A DNA stretch of 64,000 nucleotides from Methylotuvimicrobium sp. KM2 (lineage in GTDB: Bacteria; Pseudomonadota; Gammaproteobacteria; Methylococcales; Methylomonadaceae). The notes under the pieces were generated by a model. That model did no database searches. It had not been told where the DNA came from and was given only the letters and a program-made list of their open reading frames with translations. A program made the position numbers and the translations under genes. Position 1 is the first letter of the stretch. The number at the start of each line of letters is the position of its first letter. Positions 43,503-51,981 of the stretch are shown in pieces. The stretch is taken from positions 1,488,001-1,552,000 of the forward strand of contig NZ_CP150634.1 of the NCBI RefSeq assembly GCF_038051925.1. Reading direction: 5' to 3'.

Positions 43503-45302
43503 ATGGGATTTATTGCTGGCTGGTTGGGTACCGGTATCGATCGAAATCAAGCGCCTGAGCTTGCCGAATCGCTGAAAAATTGCGCGCCCTTGTCGACTAA
43601 AAAAACGATCGGCATACGCATAGCCGAATCGTTCGCTTTAGTCTCCGATGATAAACGGTCGCTTGAGCAGGGGCATTGCCGGCTTGCGCTTACCGGTCAT
43701 GGTTTCGTGCCGCTAGAAGCGATTGTCGAAAACTATCAAGCTAAGGGCGCCGATTTTATCAAGGACATGCAAGGCGCATTTACCTTAATGTTGTTCGATG
43801 AATCCGAGAAACGCTTGTTGTTGGCGACAGACCGCCTAGGGCAAAATAATCTCTATTATGCGCAAACGCCGAACGGAATCGTGTTCGGTTCGACCGCCGA
43901 TAGTGTTATCACGCACCCTGAAGTCAGTTCAGAGATTTCCCGCCAATCGATTTACGATTATGTCTATTTTCATCATTGTCCGAGCCCGCATACGATTTAC
44001 CGACAAGTCCAAAAATTGGAGGGCGGGCAATTATTGACTTATCAAGATGGAAAAATCGCTCTGCAGTATTATTGGGTGCCGGTTTTTTCCGAACAAGGGG
44101 CTTATTCGCTCGAGAAATCCGGACAAGAATTACGGAATGAAATCATCGAAGCCGTCCGGCAGTCGGCTGCCGATTCGAATGTGACCGGCGCGTTTTTGAG
44201 CGGTGGGCTGGACAGTTCGAGCGTTGCCGGTGCGTTATCGAAAGTGTATCCGGAGCAAGCCAAAACTTTTACGATGGGTTTTCCGGTTGAGGGTTACGAT
44301 GAGATCGAGTATGCGCGAATTGCAGTCGATCGTTTCAAAACCCAGCCGCATGAATACTATGTGACGCCGGACGATACCGTGGCCGCCGTGCCGAAGATTG
44401 CCGCATATTACGACGAGCCGTTCGGCAATTCGTCGGCGTTGGCGGCTTATTATTGCGCCAAATTGGCTAAGGACAACGGCATTCAGGTAATGCTGGCCGG
44501 CGACGGCGGCGATGAGTTGTACGCGGGCAATGAACGCTATGCGAAACAATTGTTGTTTAATCGCTATTATCGAATACCCGGTTTTGCTAGGACTTTGTTG
44601 AGAACCGGTTTGTACAATGCACCCGATGCGCTACTGAAAAATAAAATCCTATTCAAAGCCAAGCGCTATGTCGAGCAGGCCGAAGTTCCGTTGCCGGACC
44701 GTTTGCAAGACTATAACTTCATGAACCGTCATCCGGCTCAGGAAATATTTACCGATGATTTTTTGACAGGCATCGATATAGACCGGCCGATTCAGAGTCT
44801 ACGAGATTGTTATCACCGACCGGAAAATGCTTCGGCTTTAAACCGTATGCTGTACATGGATTGGAAAACGACCTTGCATGATAACGATTTGGTCAAGGTC
44901 AATCGAATGTGCGAGATGGTCGGTGTCGAGGTGCGTTATCCGTTACTGAGCAACGAGATTGTCGATTTGTCTTGTCGGATACCGTCTTCGGAAAAGTTGA
45001 AAGGTCAGCAATTGCGTTGGTTTTATAAGCAAGCGATGCGCGACTTTTTGCCTGAGGCCATTATCAACAAATCCAAACACGGTTTCGGTTTGCCGTTCGG
45101 GATTTGGCTGCAGGACCACCAGCCGTTGAAAGAGCTGGCATACGATAGTATCGGCGCCTTGAAAAAGCGCGATTATTTTCGCGCCGATTTTCTCGATCAT
45201 GCCGTCAATATGCATCAGAGCATACATGCCGCCTATTACGGCGAATTGATTTGGATATTGATGATGCTGGAGCTTTGGTTTCAGGCGAAAAATCATCACT
45301 AA
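43503..45302 (+). CDS. Asparagine-synthase-like protein of exosortase A loci, no nucleophile Cys
   Basis: This 599-residue protein has the asparagine synthase B layout. The synthetase half is intact: the ATP pyrophosphatase motif GAFLSGGLDSSSVAG (near 230), LAGDGGDELYAGN and VEVRYPLLSNEIVDL. The N-terminal glutaminase half keeps the fold (GAFTLMLFDESEKRLLLATDRLG) but starts MGFIAGW, so the catalytic Cys normally at position 2 is absent, and no NGEIYN-like loop is visible. It may use ammonia or another amine, or be regulatory. Homologues in exosortase A loci are called amidotransferases. The start is clear: ATG 43503 with AAGGGTG upstream. Confidence 0.8.
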   Translation: MGFIAGWLGTGIDRNQAPELAESLKNCAPLSTKKTIGIRIAESFALVSDDKRSLEQGHCRLALTGHGFVPLEAIVENYQAKGADFIKDMQGAFTLMLFDESEKRLLLATDRLGQNNLYYAQTPNGIVFGSTADSVITHPEVSSEISRQSIYDYVYFHHCPSPHTIYRQVQKLEGGQLLTYQDGKIALQYYWVPVFSEQGAYSLEKSGQELRNEIIEAVRQSAADSNVTGAFLSGGLDSSSVAGALSKVYPEQAKTFTMGFPVEGYDEIEYARIAVDRFKTQPHEYYVTPDDTVAAVPKIAAYYDEPFGNSSALAAYYCAKLAKDNGIQVMLAGDGGDELYAGNERYAKQLLFNRYYRIPGFARTLLRTGLYNAPDALLKNKILFKAKRYVEQAEVPLPDRLQDYNFMNRHPAQEIFTDDFLTGIDIDRPIQSLRDCYHRPENASALNRMLYMDWKTTLHDNDLVKVNRMCEMVGVEVRYPLLSNEIVDLSCRIPSSEKLKGQQLRWFYKQAMRDFLPEAIINKSKHGFGLPFGIWLQDHQPLKELAYDSIGALKKRDYFRADFLDHAVNMHQSIHAAYYGELIWILMMLELWFQAKNHH

Positions 45303-45412
45303 GCCGTAATTCGCGGTTTCCCAAGCTCCAGATTTTTGCTGTTTCCCAAGCTCCAGCTTGGGAAACCGGTTCCGGAAGCTCTAGCTTCCCGTCCTACTTA
45401 AGGTGCAAAAAC
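45303..45412. repeat. REP-like hairpins before the REP-associated transposase
   Basis: The hairpins cccaagctccagcttggg (45345) and ggaagctctagcttcc (45374), with a partial third near 45320, lie directly upstream of the transposase gene. AAGG at 45400-45403 is its probable ribosome binding site. Confidence 0.7.
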
Positions 45413-45947
45413 ATGCCAAGAAGCAGTTATCGAGTGTTAACCAACCCTTGCCCGCATTTCCTGACAGCAACAATAAACCACTGGCTGCCATTGTTCACAA
45501 ATCCAAAGTTAGTCGATATCGTGCTTGACTCCTGGCGTTATCTCCAGCGCAATGACAATTTTCAACTATACGGTTATGTCATCCTTGAAAATCACTTACA
45601 TCTGATTGCCGCTTCCGAAAATTTAAGCCGTGATATCCAGAGATTTAAATCATACACGGCAAAACAACTCATTGCCCATCTTGAACAGCATCGTTCAAAT
45701 AGATTATTTGGAATTACTGGCATTATTTAAACGGGTACACAAGCATGAGAGTGACTATCAGGTTTGGGAAGAAGGCAGCCATCCGCAAATAATAGAGTCA
45801 GAGAAGGTTATGCGTCAAAAGCTGGAATATATTCATCAAAACCCCGTTAAACGCGGCTATGTAGATAAGCCGGAACATTGGCGTTATTCCAGTGCGCGAA
45901 ACTATTTAGGGCAAGAAGGGATGATCGAAGTGATTCGGCAATGGTGA
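45413..45947 (+). pseudogene. REP-associated tyrosine transposase (RAYT), frameshifted
   Basis: A single-domain Y1/HUH transposase is split over two frames. Frame one (ATG 45413) gives NPCPHFLTATINHWLPLF, LYGYVILENHLHLIAAS with the HxH metal site (H61, H63) and the nucleophile region FKSYTAKQL (Y81). It then goes out of frame near 45690-45705. The second frame continues LLALFKRVHKHESDYQVWEEGSHPQ, MRQKLEYIHQNPVKRGYVDKPEHWRYSSARNYLG and stops at 45947. A +1 shift joins them. The gene is flanked by REP hairpins on both sides, as expected for RAYTs, which mobilise or maintain REPs. It is probably inactive, unless frameshifting is programmed. Confidence 0.85.
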
Positions 45948-46208
45948 GGGTCTCGGGAAGCTGGAGCTTCCGGGTTGGGTTTCCCAAGCTGGAGCTTGGG
46001 AAACAGCTGAACAAGGCTATGTAGATAAGCCGGAACACTGGCGCTATTCCAGTGCGCGAAATTATTTAGGGCAAGAAGGGATGATCGAAGTGGTTCGACA
46101 ATGGTGAGGATCTCTGGAAGCTAGAGCTTCCGGGTTGTGTCTCCCAAGCTGGAGCTTGGGAGACAGCTGAGTGAGGCTATGTGGATGAACCGGAGCACTG
46201 ACGCTATT
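45856..46208. repeat. Tandem repeat of the RAYT 3' end plus REP pair
   Basis: A unit starting at ggctatgtagataagccgg in the RAYT gene is repeated: 45856-46014 (159 bp), 46015-46174 (160 bp) and a truncated third from 46175. Each full unit holds the last 30 codons of the transposase (GYVDKPEHWRYSS... to stop) followed by ggaagctggagcttcc and cccaagctggagcttggg hairpins. Reading-frame and stop are preserved in copy 2. Confidence 0.9.
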
Positions 46209-46213
46209 ATGCT

Positions 46214-46375
46214 GTTACCCAGCTCCAGCTTGGGTAAGCTGTTCAGGAAGCCCTAGCTTCGCGATGATCAAGGAAAATTGAGCGAGCGAGTCGGGGTTGA
46301 TTGCGGTTGTTTCGGTCTCGGGAAGCTGGAGCTTCCGGGGTGTGTTTCCCAAGCTGGAGCTTGGGAAACAGCTTG
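46214..46375. repeat. REP doublet, module D
   Basis: The hairpins are acccagctccagcttgggt, ggaagccctagcttcgcg, ggaagctggagcttcc and cccaagctggagcttggg, separated by a 60-base spacer. They match 47462-47623 in direct orientation and 34905-35075 in reverse. The 41 bases from 46376 to the diguanylate cyclase stop resemble the end of the amidotransferase gene (aggcgaaaa.tcatca, 45283-45300). Confidence 0.8.
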
Positions 46376-46416
46376 TTGATGATGCTGGATCTGTGGTTTC
46401 AGGCGAAAAGTCATCA

Positions 46417-47301
46417 TTAAGCCGTAACGACACGGTTTCTGCCGCTTTGTTTGGCTCGGTACATGGCTTGATCGGCCCGGTCGATGAATTCGTCTAGCGT
46501 GTCGTCGCCGCGTAATGAGCTGGTGCCGAGGCTTGCGGTCATGCGAATCGTTTCCAGTCCGTAAGCGAATATATGATTTTCGATGTTTTGCCGAATTCTT
46601 TCCGCCAGCAATTCGGCGCCTTCTAAATCGGTGTCGCTGAGAAGAACGACGAATTCCTCGCCGCCGTAACGGAACACGATGTCGCTGCTTCTAATGCTTT
46701 CATTGATCCATTTGGCGATCGATGTTAACGCAAGGTCGCCGCATTGGTGACCATAATTATCGTTGATGCTTTTGAAATGGTCGATATCGATAAATACTAC
46801 CGATAGATGCTTGCCGTTTCTATGGGCAAGGCGCATTTCACGGCGAACGGTGTCGTTGAATGCGGAACGGTTTCGTGTTTGCGTCAGTATATCGGTAAAT
46901 GCCAGATTCATTGCTTTCTGAAATAAGGTCGCGTTTCTGAGCGGATAGATCAAGCAACAAAGCAGCGTTTCAATCATTGTTAATTCTTGTTCGGAAAACT
47001 TTTGACGACGCATCAATTTCAGTTCGCCGAGCTGCTGTTCTTCGACCTTCATCGCATAAGAGCATGAGCTTCGAGTGACTATACCGTTTTTGATTTCGAG
47101 ATCGAATTCTTCGTTGCTGTAAATAAAGCCGCTATGTGGAATCAGGTTTTGGATTTTATTACTGAAGATGTGGATCAATTCATCGAATTCCAGTGTGGTT
47201 TGCAAAGCGCTGCTAATGTCATAATGAGTCAAATTATCCGCTTTGAAGGCTTCGAATGTATTGTTACTGACAACGGCGAGATTGGCGGCTTTTTTTGGCA
47301 T
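46417..47301 (-). CDS. Diguanylate cyclase (GGDEF domain)
   Basis: This 294-residue protein has an N-terminal half (about 1-130) that looks like a GAF-type sensor (YDISSALQTTLEFDELIHIFSNKI, then SGFIYSNEEFDLE) and a complete GGDEF domain (about 135-292). The active site is FRYGGEEFVVLLSDTDL with GGEEF, and the inhibitory RxxD (RSSD) is present five residues before it. The protein should make cyclic di-GMP and be product-inhibited. Cyclic di-GMP commonly controls exopolysaccharide synthesis, so a link to the adjacent locus is plausible but not shown. The start is ATG 47301. Confidence 0.9.
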   Translation of the reverse strand: MPKKAANLAVVSNNTFEAFKADNLTHYDISSALQTTLEFDELIHIFSNKIQNLIPHSGFIYSNEEFDLEIKNGIVTRSSCSYAMKVEEQQLGELKLMRRQKFSEQELTMIETLLCCLIYPLRNATLFQKAMNLAFTDILTQTRNRSAFNDTVRREMRLAHRNGKHLSVVFIDIDHFKSINDNYGHQCGDLALTSIAKWINESIRSSDIVFRYGGEEFVVLLSDTDLEGAELLAERIRQNIENHIFAYGLETIRMTASLGTSSLRGDDTLDEFIDRADQAMYRAKQSGRNRVVTA

Positions 47302-47650
47302 GGCTAAATCCTCGATAAAGATTTGTTTTTAGCATTAGAGCTATTATCGTGCCAAAACGTAAAAATATTTTAATATCAATGCTGTGAATTGATTGCGTCA
47401 ATAACATGACGGGGCCGATGGCAAAATCTTGCCGCCCTATACCTAGGCTGGTTTAAGATTACGCTGTTACCCAAGCTCCAGCTTGGGTAAGCTGTTCAGG
47501 AAGCTCTAGCTTCCCGACGATCAAGGAAGATTGAACGAGCAAGCCGAGGTTGATTGAGGTTGTTTCGGTCCCTGGAAGCTGGAGCTTCCGGGGTGCGTTT
47601 CCCAAGCCGGAGCTTGGGAAACAGTGGAATATAATTTAGGAGTAGATGAC
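47302..47650. repeat. Intergenic region with REP doublet upstream of the sdh operon
   Basis: About 47302-47460 is unique sequence that could carry the promoters of the diguanylate cyclase and sdh genes. 47462-47623 is a module D doublet (acccaagctccagcttgggt ... cccaagccggagcttggg). TAGGAG at 47637-47642 is the ribosome binding site of the next gene. Confidence 0.6.
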
Positions 47651-47821
47651 ATGAAAAACGACCCGAATAAAGAACGCCAAATGAATGAGCAAGACAAAGA
47701 AACGCCGCTAGATACGGATTCTAAACCATCGAATTCTACTCCCGAAACAGGAGGCGCTCCGGGCCCTGAACCGACCCGATACGGCGATTGGGAAAATAAA
47801 GGCCGGTGTATCGACTTTTAA
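47651..47821 (+). CDS. Succinate dehydrogenase assembly factor 4-like protein (DUF1674)
   Basis: This 56-residue protein has a disordered, polar N-terminal half and ends with PEPTRYGDWENKGRCIDF, the diagnostic C-terminal signature of DUF1674/SDHAF4. In mitochondria SDHAF4 binds flavinylated SdhA and helps it join SdhB. The gene is first in the run sdhC-sdhD-sdhA-sdhB-sdhE, which fits that role. Start ATG 47651 has TAGGAG 8 bases upstream; an upstream in-frame GTG at 47624 lies within the REP repeat and is unlikely. It is easily missed because of its size. Confidence 0.85.
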   Translation: MKNDPNKERQMNEQDKETPLDTDSKPSNSTPETGGAPGPEPTRYGDWENKGRCIDF

Positions 47822-47881
47822 CCTGGAAAATTCCCTATGCTAAGGGTAGTATGTGGCTTTCAATAACAGCAGGCGGCGGTT

Positions 47882-48262
47882 ATGAACAGTACTAACAGAC
47901 CTTTATCCCCTCATCTACAAGTCTACCGATTGCCCTTGACGGGCCTCATTTCCATTACCCATCGAATGACCGGCGTCATGCTCTCTTTCGGCTTGATCCT
48001 GTTTGTATGCATGCTTTATGCGATTGCCGGCGGCGCCGAAGCCTTCGCGTCAATGCAGGCGATGACCGATTCGATTTTGTTGCAAATCGTACTTTGGGGC
48101 TTCATGTATGCCTTGTTTTTTCATTTGTGTCACGGCGTTCGTCATCTGATTTGGGATGCCGGTTGCAGTTTCGACAACGAAACCTTGAATCGCTATGCGC
48201 TAATCGAGCTTTTCGTTTCGCTGGTTTTGACAGTAGCCACCTTTGCATTTTTCATTCTATAG
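47882..48262 (+). CDS. sdhC: Succinate dehydrogenase cytochrome b556 subunit
   Basis: This 126-residue membrane subunit has three helices. RPLSPHLQVYRLPLTGLISITHRMTG is the family signature (Ser and Arg near the quinone site), and FFHLCHGVRHLIWDAG carries the haem-ligand His. It anchors SdhAB to the inner membrane and passes electrons to quinone. Its start lies 60 bp after the DUF1674 gene and 9 bp separate it from sdhD. Confidence 0.93.
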   Translation: MNSTNRPLSPHLQVYRLPLTGLISITHRMTGVMLSFGLILFVCMLYAIAGGAEAFASMQAMTDSILLQIVLWGFMYALFFHLCHGVRHLIWDAGCSFDNETLNRYALIELFVSLVLTVATFAFFIL

Positions 48263-48271
48263 GAGCCAAGC

Positions 48272-48652
48272 ATGGACTATCGATCACCGATTTCGAAGGC
48301 GCGCGGTTTGGGTTCGGCTAAATCCGGCACCGAACATTGGTGGCTGCAACGCGTTACCGCGGCGGCTTTAATACCCTTGTCGTATTGGTTGATTGTTTTG
48401 ATCAAGCTGGCGACTACCTCGACTTATCAAGAAACGGTAAGCTGGCTTGCGTCGCCGCTTAATGCGGTTGTTATCGCGCTATGGATTTTGGCGGTATGCT
48501 TTCACGCGGCATTGGGTGTGCAAGTGGTCATCGAGGATTATGTCTCCACCGAAGGCGCGAAAATGATTGCGGTTTGGACGTGTCATTTGCTGTTTACGGC
48601 AATCGCCGTCGCGGCATTGTTCGCTGTTTTGCAAATATCTCTAGCAGGCTAA
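48272..48652 (+). CDS. sdhD: Succinate dehydrogenase membrane anchor subunit
   Basis: This 126-residue three-helix protein has [27 protein letters not shown] at the start and [18 protein letters not shown], with the His that ligates haem and the Asp-Tyr pair of the quinone site. It forms the membrane domain with SdhC. AGGAG lies 5 bases before the ATG. It ends 2 bp before the sdhA start, so the genes are co-transcribed. Confidence 0.92.
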   Translation: MDYRSPISKARGLGSAKSGTEHWWLQRVTAAALIPLSYWLIVLIKLATTSTYQETVSWLASPLNAVVIALWILAVCFHAALGVQVVIEDYVSTEGAKMIAVWTCHLLFTAIAVAALFAVLQISLAG

Positions 48653-48654
48653 AC

Positions 48655-50439
48655 ATGACGGGAAGTTATAAGATTATCGAACACAGTTACGACGTGGTGG
48701 TGGTCGGCGCGGGAGGGGCGGGGCTGCGCGCGACTTTCGGGATGGTTGAAAAGGGTCTCAAGACTGCTTGTATTTCAAAAGTCTTTCCAACCCGCAGTCA
48801 TACCGTGGCCGCTCAAGGCGGCATCAGCGCCGCGCTCGGCAACATGGGCGAAGACGACTGGCGTTTTCACATGTACGACACGGTCAAAGGCTCGGATTGG
48901 CTGGGCGATCAGGATGCGATCGAATATATGTGCCGCGAAGCGATTCCGGCCGTGATCGAGTTGGAGCATTATGGCGTGCCGTTTTCCAGAACGCCGGAAG
49001 GCAAGATTTATCAGCGCGCGTTCGGCGGCATGACCACGCATTTCGGCAAAGGGCAGGCGCAACGCACATGCGCGGCGGCCGACCTGACCGGTCATGCGAT
49101 CTTGCATACCCTGTATCAGCAGTCTTTGAAGCATAATGCCGAATTTTTCGTCGAATATATCGCTCTCGATTTAATTATGGAAGGCGAAGAATGCCGGGGC
49201 GTGCTGGCTTGGTGTTTGGATGACGGCTCCTTGCATCTATTCAAGGGTCACATGACCGTATTGGCGACCGGCGGTTACGGGCGGAGTTATTTTTCTTGCA
49301 CGTCGGCGCATACCGTGACCGGCGACGGCAACGCGATGGTGCTTCGCGCCGGTTTGGCCTTGCAGGACATGGAGTTCGTGCAGTTTCATCCGACCGGTAT
49401 TTACGGTTCGGGCTGTCTGATTACCGAAGGTGTGCGAGGGGAGGGCGGTTATTTGACCAACTCCGAAGGCGAACGCTTTATGGAAAGGTACGCGCCGTCG
49501 GCGAAAGATCTGGCATCCCGCGACGTCGTGAGCCGCGCGATGACGGTCGAGATCAACGAAGGCCGCGGCCTCGGTCCGCTCAAGGATCATGTGTATTTAC
49601 ATATCGAACATTTGGATCCGGCGATCATTCACGAACGTTTGCCGGGCATTGCCGAAACGTCTCGGATATTCGCCGGCGTCGATGTCACCAAGGAGCCGAT
49701 TCCGGTACTGCCGACCGTGCATTACAACATGGGCGGTATTCCGACCAATTACAAAGCCGAAGTCGTCACGTTGAAAGACGGCGATCCGGACAAAGTGATA
49801 CCGGGTTTGATGGCGATCGGCGAAGCGGCTTGCGTGTCGGTGCATGGGGCCAATCGCTTGGGGTCCAATTCGCTGCTCGATTTGGTCGTCTTCGGACGTT
49901 CGGCGGCTATTCGCTGCGCCGAATTGATCAAGCCCGGCACGGCTCATAAGCCGCTCGCGAAAGATGCATGCGACAAGGCCTTGGAACGTTTCGATAAGTT
50001 GCGCAATGCCAACGGCAGCCGCACGACATCCGAGATCCGTCTCGACATGCAGCGCGTCATGCAAAGCAAGGCGGCCGTGTTTAGAACCGGGTCGACATTG
50101 GCGGAGGGCTTGACGCAACTGAAAGCCATTCGAGAAAGCCTTGCCGATGTGAGCGTGGCCGACAAGTCGATGATTTGGAATACCGATCTGGTCGAAACCT
50201 TGGAATTGGATAATTTAATGAGCCAAGCGGTCGTTACGATGGCTGCGGCCGGGAACCGAACCGAAAGCCGGGGAGGGCACGCCCGTGAGGATTTCAGTCA
50301 GCGCGACGATGCGAATTGGCTGAAACATAGTTTGCTTTGGTTAAACGATAATGAAGTCAAAATCGACTATCGACCGGTGCATTTATATACCTTGACCGAT
50401 GAAGTCGAAGCCATTCCGCCGAAAGAGAGGGTTTACTGA
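48655..50439 (+). CDS. sdhA: Succinate dehydrogenase flavoprotein subunit
   Basis: This 594-residue flavoprotein oxidises succinate to fumarate in the TCA cycle. Its features are the FAD Rossmann motif [28 protein letters not shown] with the covalent-FAD His (H49), [23 protein letters not shown] (catalytic loop with Arg), [11 protein letters not shown] and [19 protein letters not shown] start at ATG 48655, which opens the conserved N-terminus; a frame open from 48481 overlaps sdhD and is an artefact. It overlaps sdhB by one base (TGATG). Confidence 0.97.
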   Translation: MTGSYKIIEHSYDVVVVGAGGAGLRATFGMVEKGLKTACISKVFPTRSHTVAAQGGISAALGNMGEDDWRFHMYDTVKGSDWLGDQDAIEYMCREAIPAVIELEHYGVPFSRTPEGKIYQRAFGGMTTHFGKGQAQRTCAAADLTGHAILHTLYQQSLKHNAEFFVEYIALDLIMEGEECRGVLAWCLDDGSLHLFKGHMTVLATGGYGRSYFSCTSAHTVTGDGNAMVLRAGLALQDMEFVQFHPTGIYGSGCLITEGVRGEGGYLTNSEGERFMERYAPSAKDLASRDVVSRAMTVEINEGRGLGPLKDHVYLHIEHLDPAIIHERLPGIAETSRIFAGVDVTKEPIPVLPTVHYNMGGIPTNYKAEVVTLKDGDPDKVIPGLMAIGEAACVSVHGANRLGSNSLLDLVVFGRSAAIRCAELIKPGTAHKPLAKDACDKALERFDKLRNANGSRTTSEIRLDMQRVMQSKAAVFRTGSTLAEGLTQLKAIRESLADVSVADKSMIWNTDLVETLELDNLMSQAVVTMAAAGNRTESRGGHAREDFSQRDDANWLKHSLLWLNDNEVKIDYRPVHLYTLTDEVEAIPPKERVY

Positions 50440-51224
50440 TGGTTGAGTTTACATTGCCGAAAAATTCCAAGTTGACCCGGGGCAAGTTTTTCAAGGCGCC
50501 CGACGGCGCATCGAATACTCGACGATTCGAGGTGTATCGCTGGGATCCCGATTCGGGTGAAAATCCGCGCATCGATGCTTACGAAGTCGATGTCGGAAGC
50601 TGCGGCCCGATGATACTCGATGCCATTATCAAGATCAAAAACGAGATCGACAGCACTCTGACGTTCAGGCGTTCGTGCCGCGAAGGGGTTTGCGGATCTT
50701 GTGCGATGAACGTCAACGGTAAAAATACCTTGGTTTGTACCAAGGCGATCGATGAATACAAAGGCACGATCAAGATTTTTCCGTTACCGCATATGGCGGT
50801 CGTCAAAGACCTGGTTCCCGATATGACGCATTTTTATGCGCAATATGCTTCGATTAAACCGTGGATGGCAACGCAAACGCCACCGCCGGCCGATTCCGAA
50901 AGACTGCAAAGCCGGGAGGATAGGGCGAAACTTGACGGACTTTATGAATGTGTCTTGTGTGCGTGTTGCTCGACCAGTTGTCCGAGTTATTGGTGGAACA
51001 GCGAGCGTTATTTGGGGCCGGCTATTTTATTGCAGGCCTACCGTTGGCTCGTTGACAGCCGCGATGAAGGAACCGGCGAACGTCTCGACGAATTGGAAGA
51101 CCCATTCAAGCTATATCGTTGCCATACGATCATGAACTGTACCGATACTTGCCCGAAAGGCTTGAATCCGGCCAAGGCGATAGCGGAAACTAAAAAACTG
51201 CTGGTGCAACGAAAACTGGGGTAA
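50439..51224 (+). CDS. sdhB: Succinate dehydrogenase iron-sulfur subunit
   Basis: This 261-residue subunit has three clusters visible as Cys motifs: [15 protein letters not shown]...C for [2Fe-2S], [15 protein letters not shown] for [4Fe-4S] and [17 protein letters not shown] for the [3Fe-4S] site. It carries electrons from FAD to quinone. About 20 N-terminal residues ([20 protein letters not shown]) exceed the shortest homologues. It overlaps sdhE by one base (TAATG). Confidence 0.96.
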   Translation: MVEFTLPKNSKLTRGKFFKAPDGASNTRRFEVYRWDPDSGENPRIDAYEVDVGSCGPMILDAIIKIKNEIDSTLTFRRSCREGVCGSCAMNVNGKNTLVCTKAIDEYKGTIKIFPLPHMAVVKDLVPDMTHFYAQYASIKPWMATQTPPPADSERLQSREDRAKLDGLYECVLCACCSTSCPSYWWNSERYLGPAILLQAYRWLVDSRDEGTGERLDELEDPFKLYRCHTIMNCTDTCPKGLNPAKAIAETKKLLVQRKLG

Positions 51225-51472
51225 TGAGCGAATTGGCCAAACTTCGCTGGAGATGCCGGCGCGGCACGCTGGAGCTGGATATCATGCTGATCAATTATCT
51301 CGAGTATGGTTATTTGGCCGCCGGGGACGACGAAAAAAAATCGTTTCTAGCCTTGCTGAATCTGGAAGATTCGTTGCTTTTGCCGTTATTGATGGGCGAT
51401 TGCGAACCCGCGCCAGGCATGCAAGCCGAGTTGGTCGCAAAAATTCGGGACCTGATGCAAGGCAGTCGTTGA
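51224..51472 (+). CDS. sdhE: FAD assembly factor SdhE
   Basis: This small 82-residue protein has the SdhE/YgfY signature RWRCRRGTLELDIML, containing the RGxxE motif required for flavinylation of SdhA, followed by a helical bundle (EKKSFLALLNLEDSLLLPLL). It sits at the end of the sdh operon with a one-base overlap. The operon thus encodes two SdhA maturation factors, SdhE here and the DUF1674 protein at 47651. Confidence 0.92.
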   Translation: MSELAKLRWRCRRGTLELDIMLINYLEYGYLAAGDDEKKSFLALLNLEDSLLLPLLMGDCEPAPGMQAELVAKIRDLMQGSR

Positions 51473-51981
51473 GGCGCTATCGATTATCGTTCCCACGCTC
51501 CGGCGTTCTCGTTATACACAAATATCGGTAAACTTGCTAAACGGAGGTCATCGTAAACCTCTGGGAACGGTGTTGTTTGATAAATCTGCGGATATTGAAC
51601 ATCAGTGGCTTCGAAATCGCGATCTGGGGATCGCTCCCACAGAGCATCCGGCCCCCTTGTGGGAGCGACGCCTTCGTCGCGATTTCGAAGTCGGGTACGT
51701 TAAGTAACAATAAAGGATATCGAGGTCACATTCGCCAAGATGGCAAGACGGTATCTACGACTTATGTATAACGGCGAGCGCTCCGGCGTGGGAATGCAGT
51801 CCTGGACGCTCTGCGTCCCGTGCCGCGGGAGCGGCACTCAACTCATTATCATACATAAATTGTAGACGTAGGATGGGTTTCGGCTTCCGCCTCTACCTAT
51901 CCTACACATGTACTCGTCCCATCTCCATACGCCGGAGCCATGAAACCTGAAGCATAGAAACAGATAAGGAAAGGTTTATCG
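51473..51981. repeat. Intergenic mosaic of repeat modules
   Basis: In order these are: a hairpin block fragment (51485, cccacgctccggcg), a cgttatacacaaatatcgg block shared with 31737, a full module E palindrome (about 51597-51692, atcgcgatctggggatcgct and gtgggagcgacgccttcgtc) and another hairpin block (51780-51840). A possible cbpA promoter region lies near the end, with GGAAAGG 51968-51974 as its ribosome binding site. No gene was seen. Confidence 0.65.

Noticed and set aside
45856..46208. Possible CRISPR array because of regularly spaced repeats.
   Set aside because: The unit is 159-160 bp, mostly coding sequence and REP stems, with no short repeats separated by unique spacers and no cas genes.
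48481..48654. A longer sdhA reading frame starting inside sdhD.
   Set aside because: The added residues are sdhD read in another frame; the conserved flavoprotein N-terminus begins at 48655.
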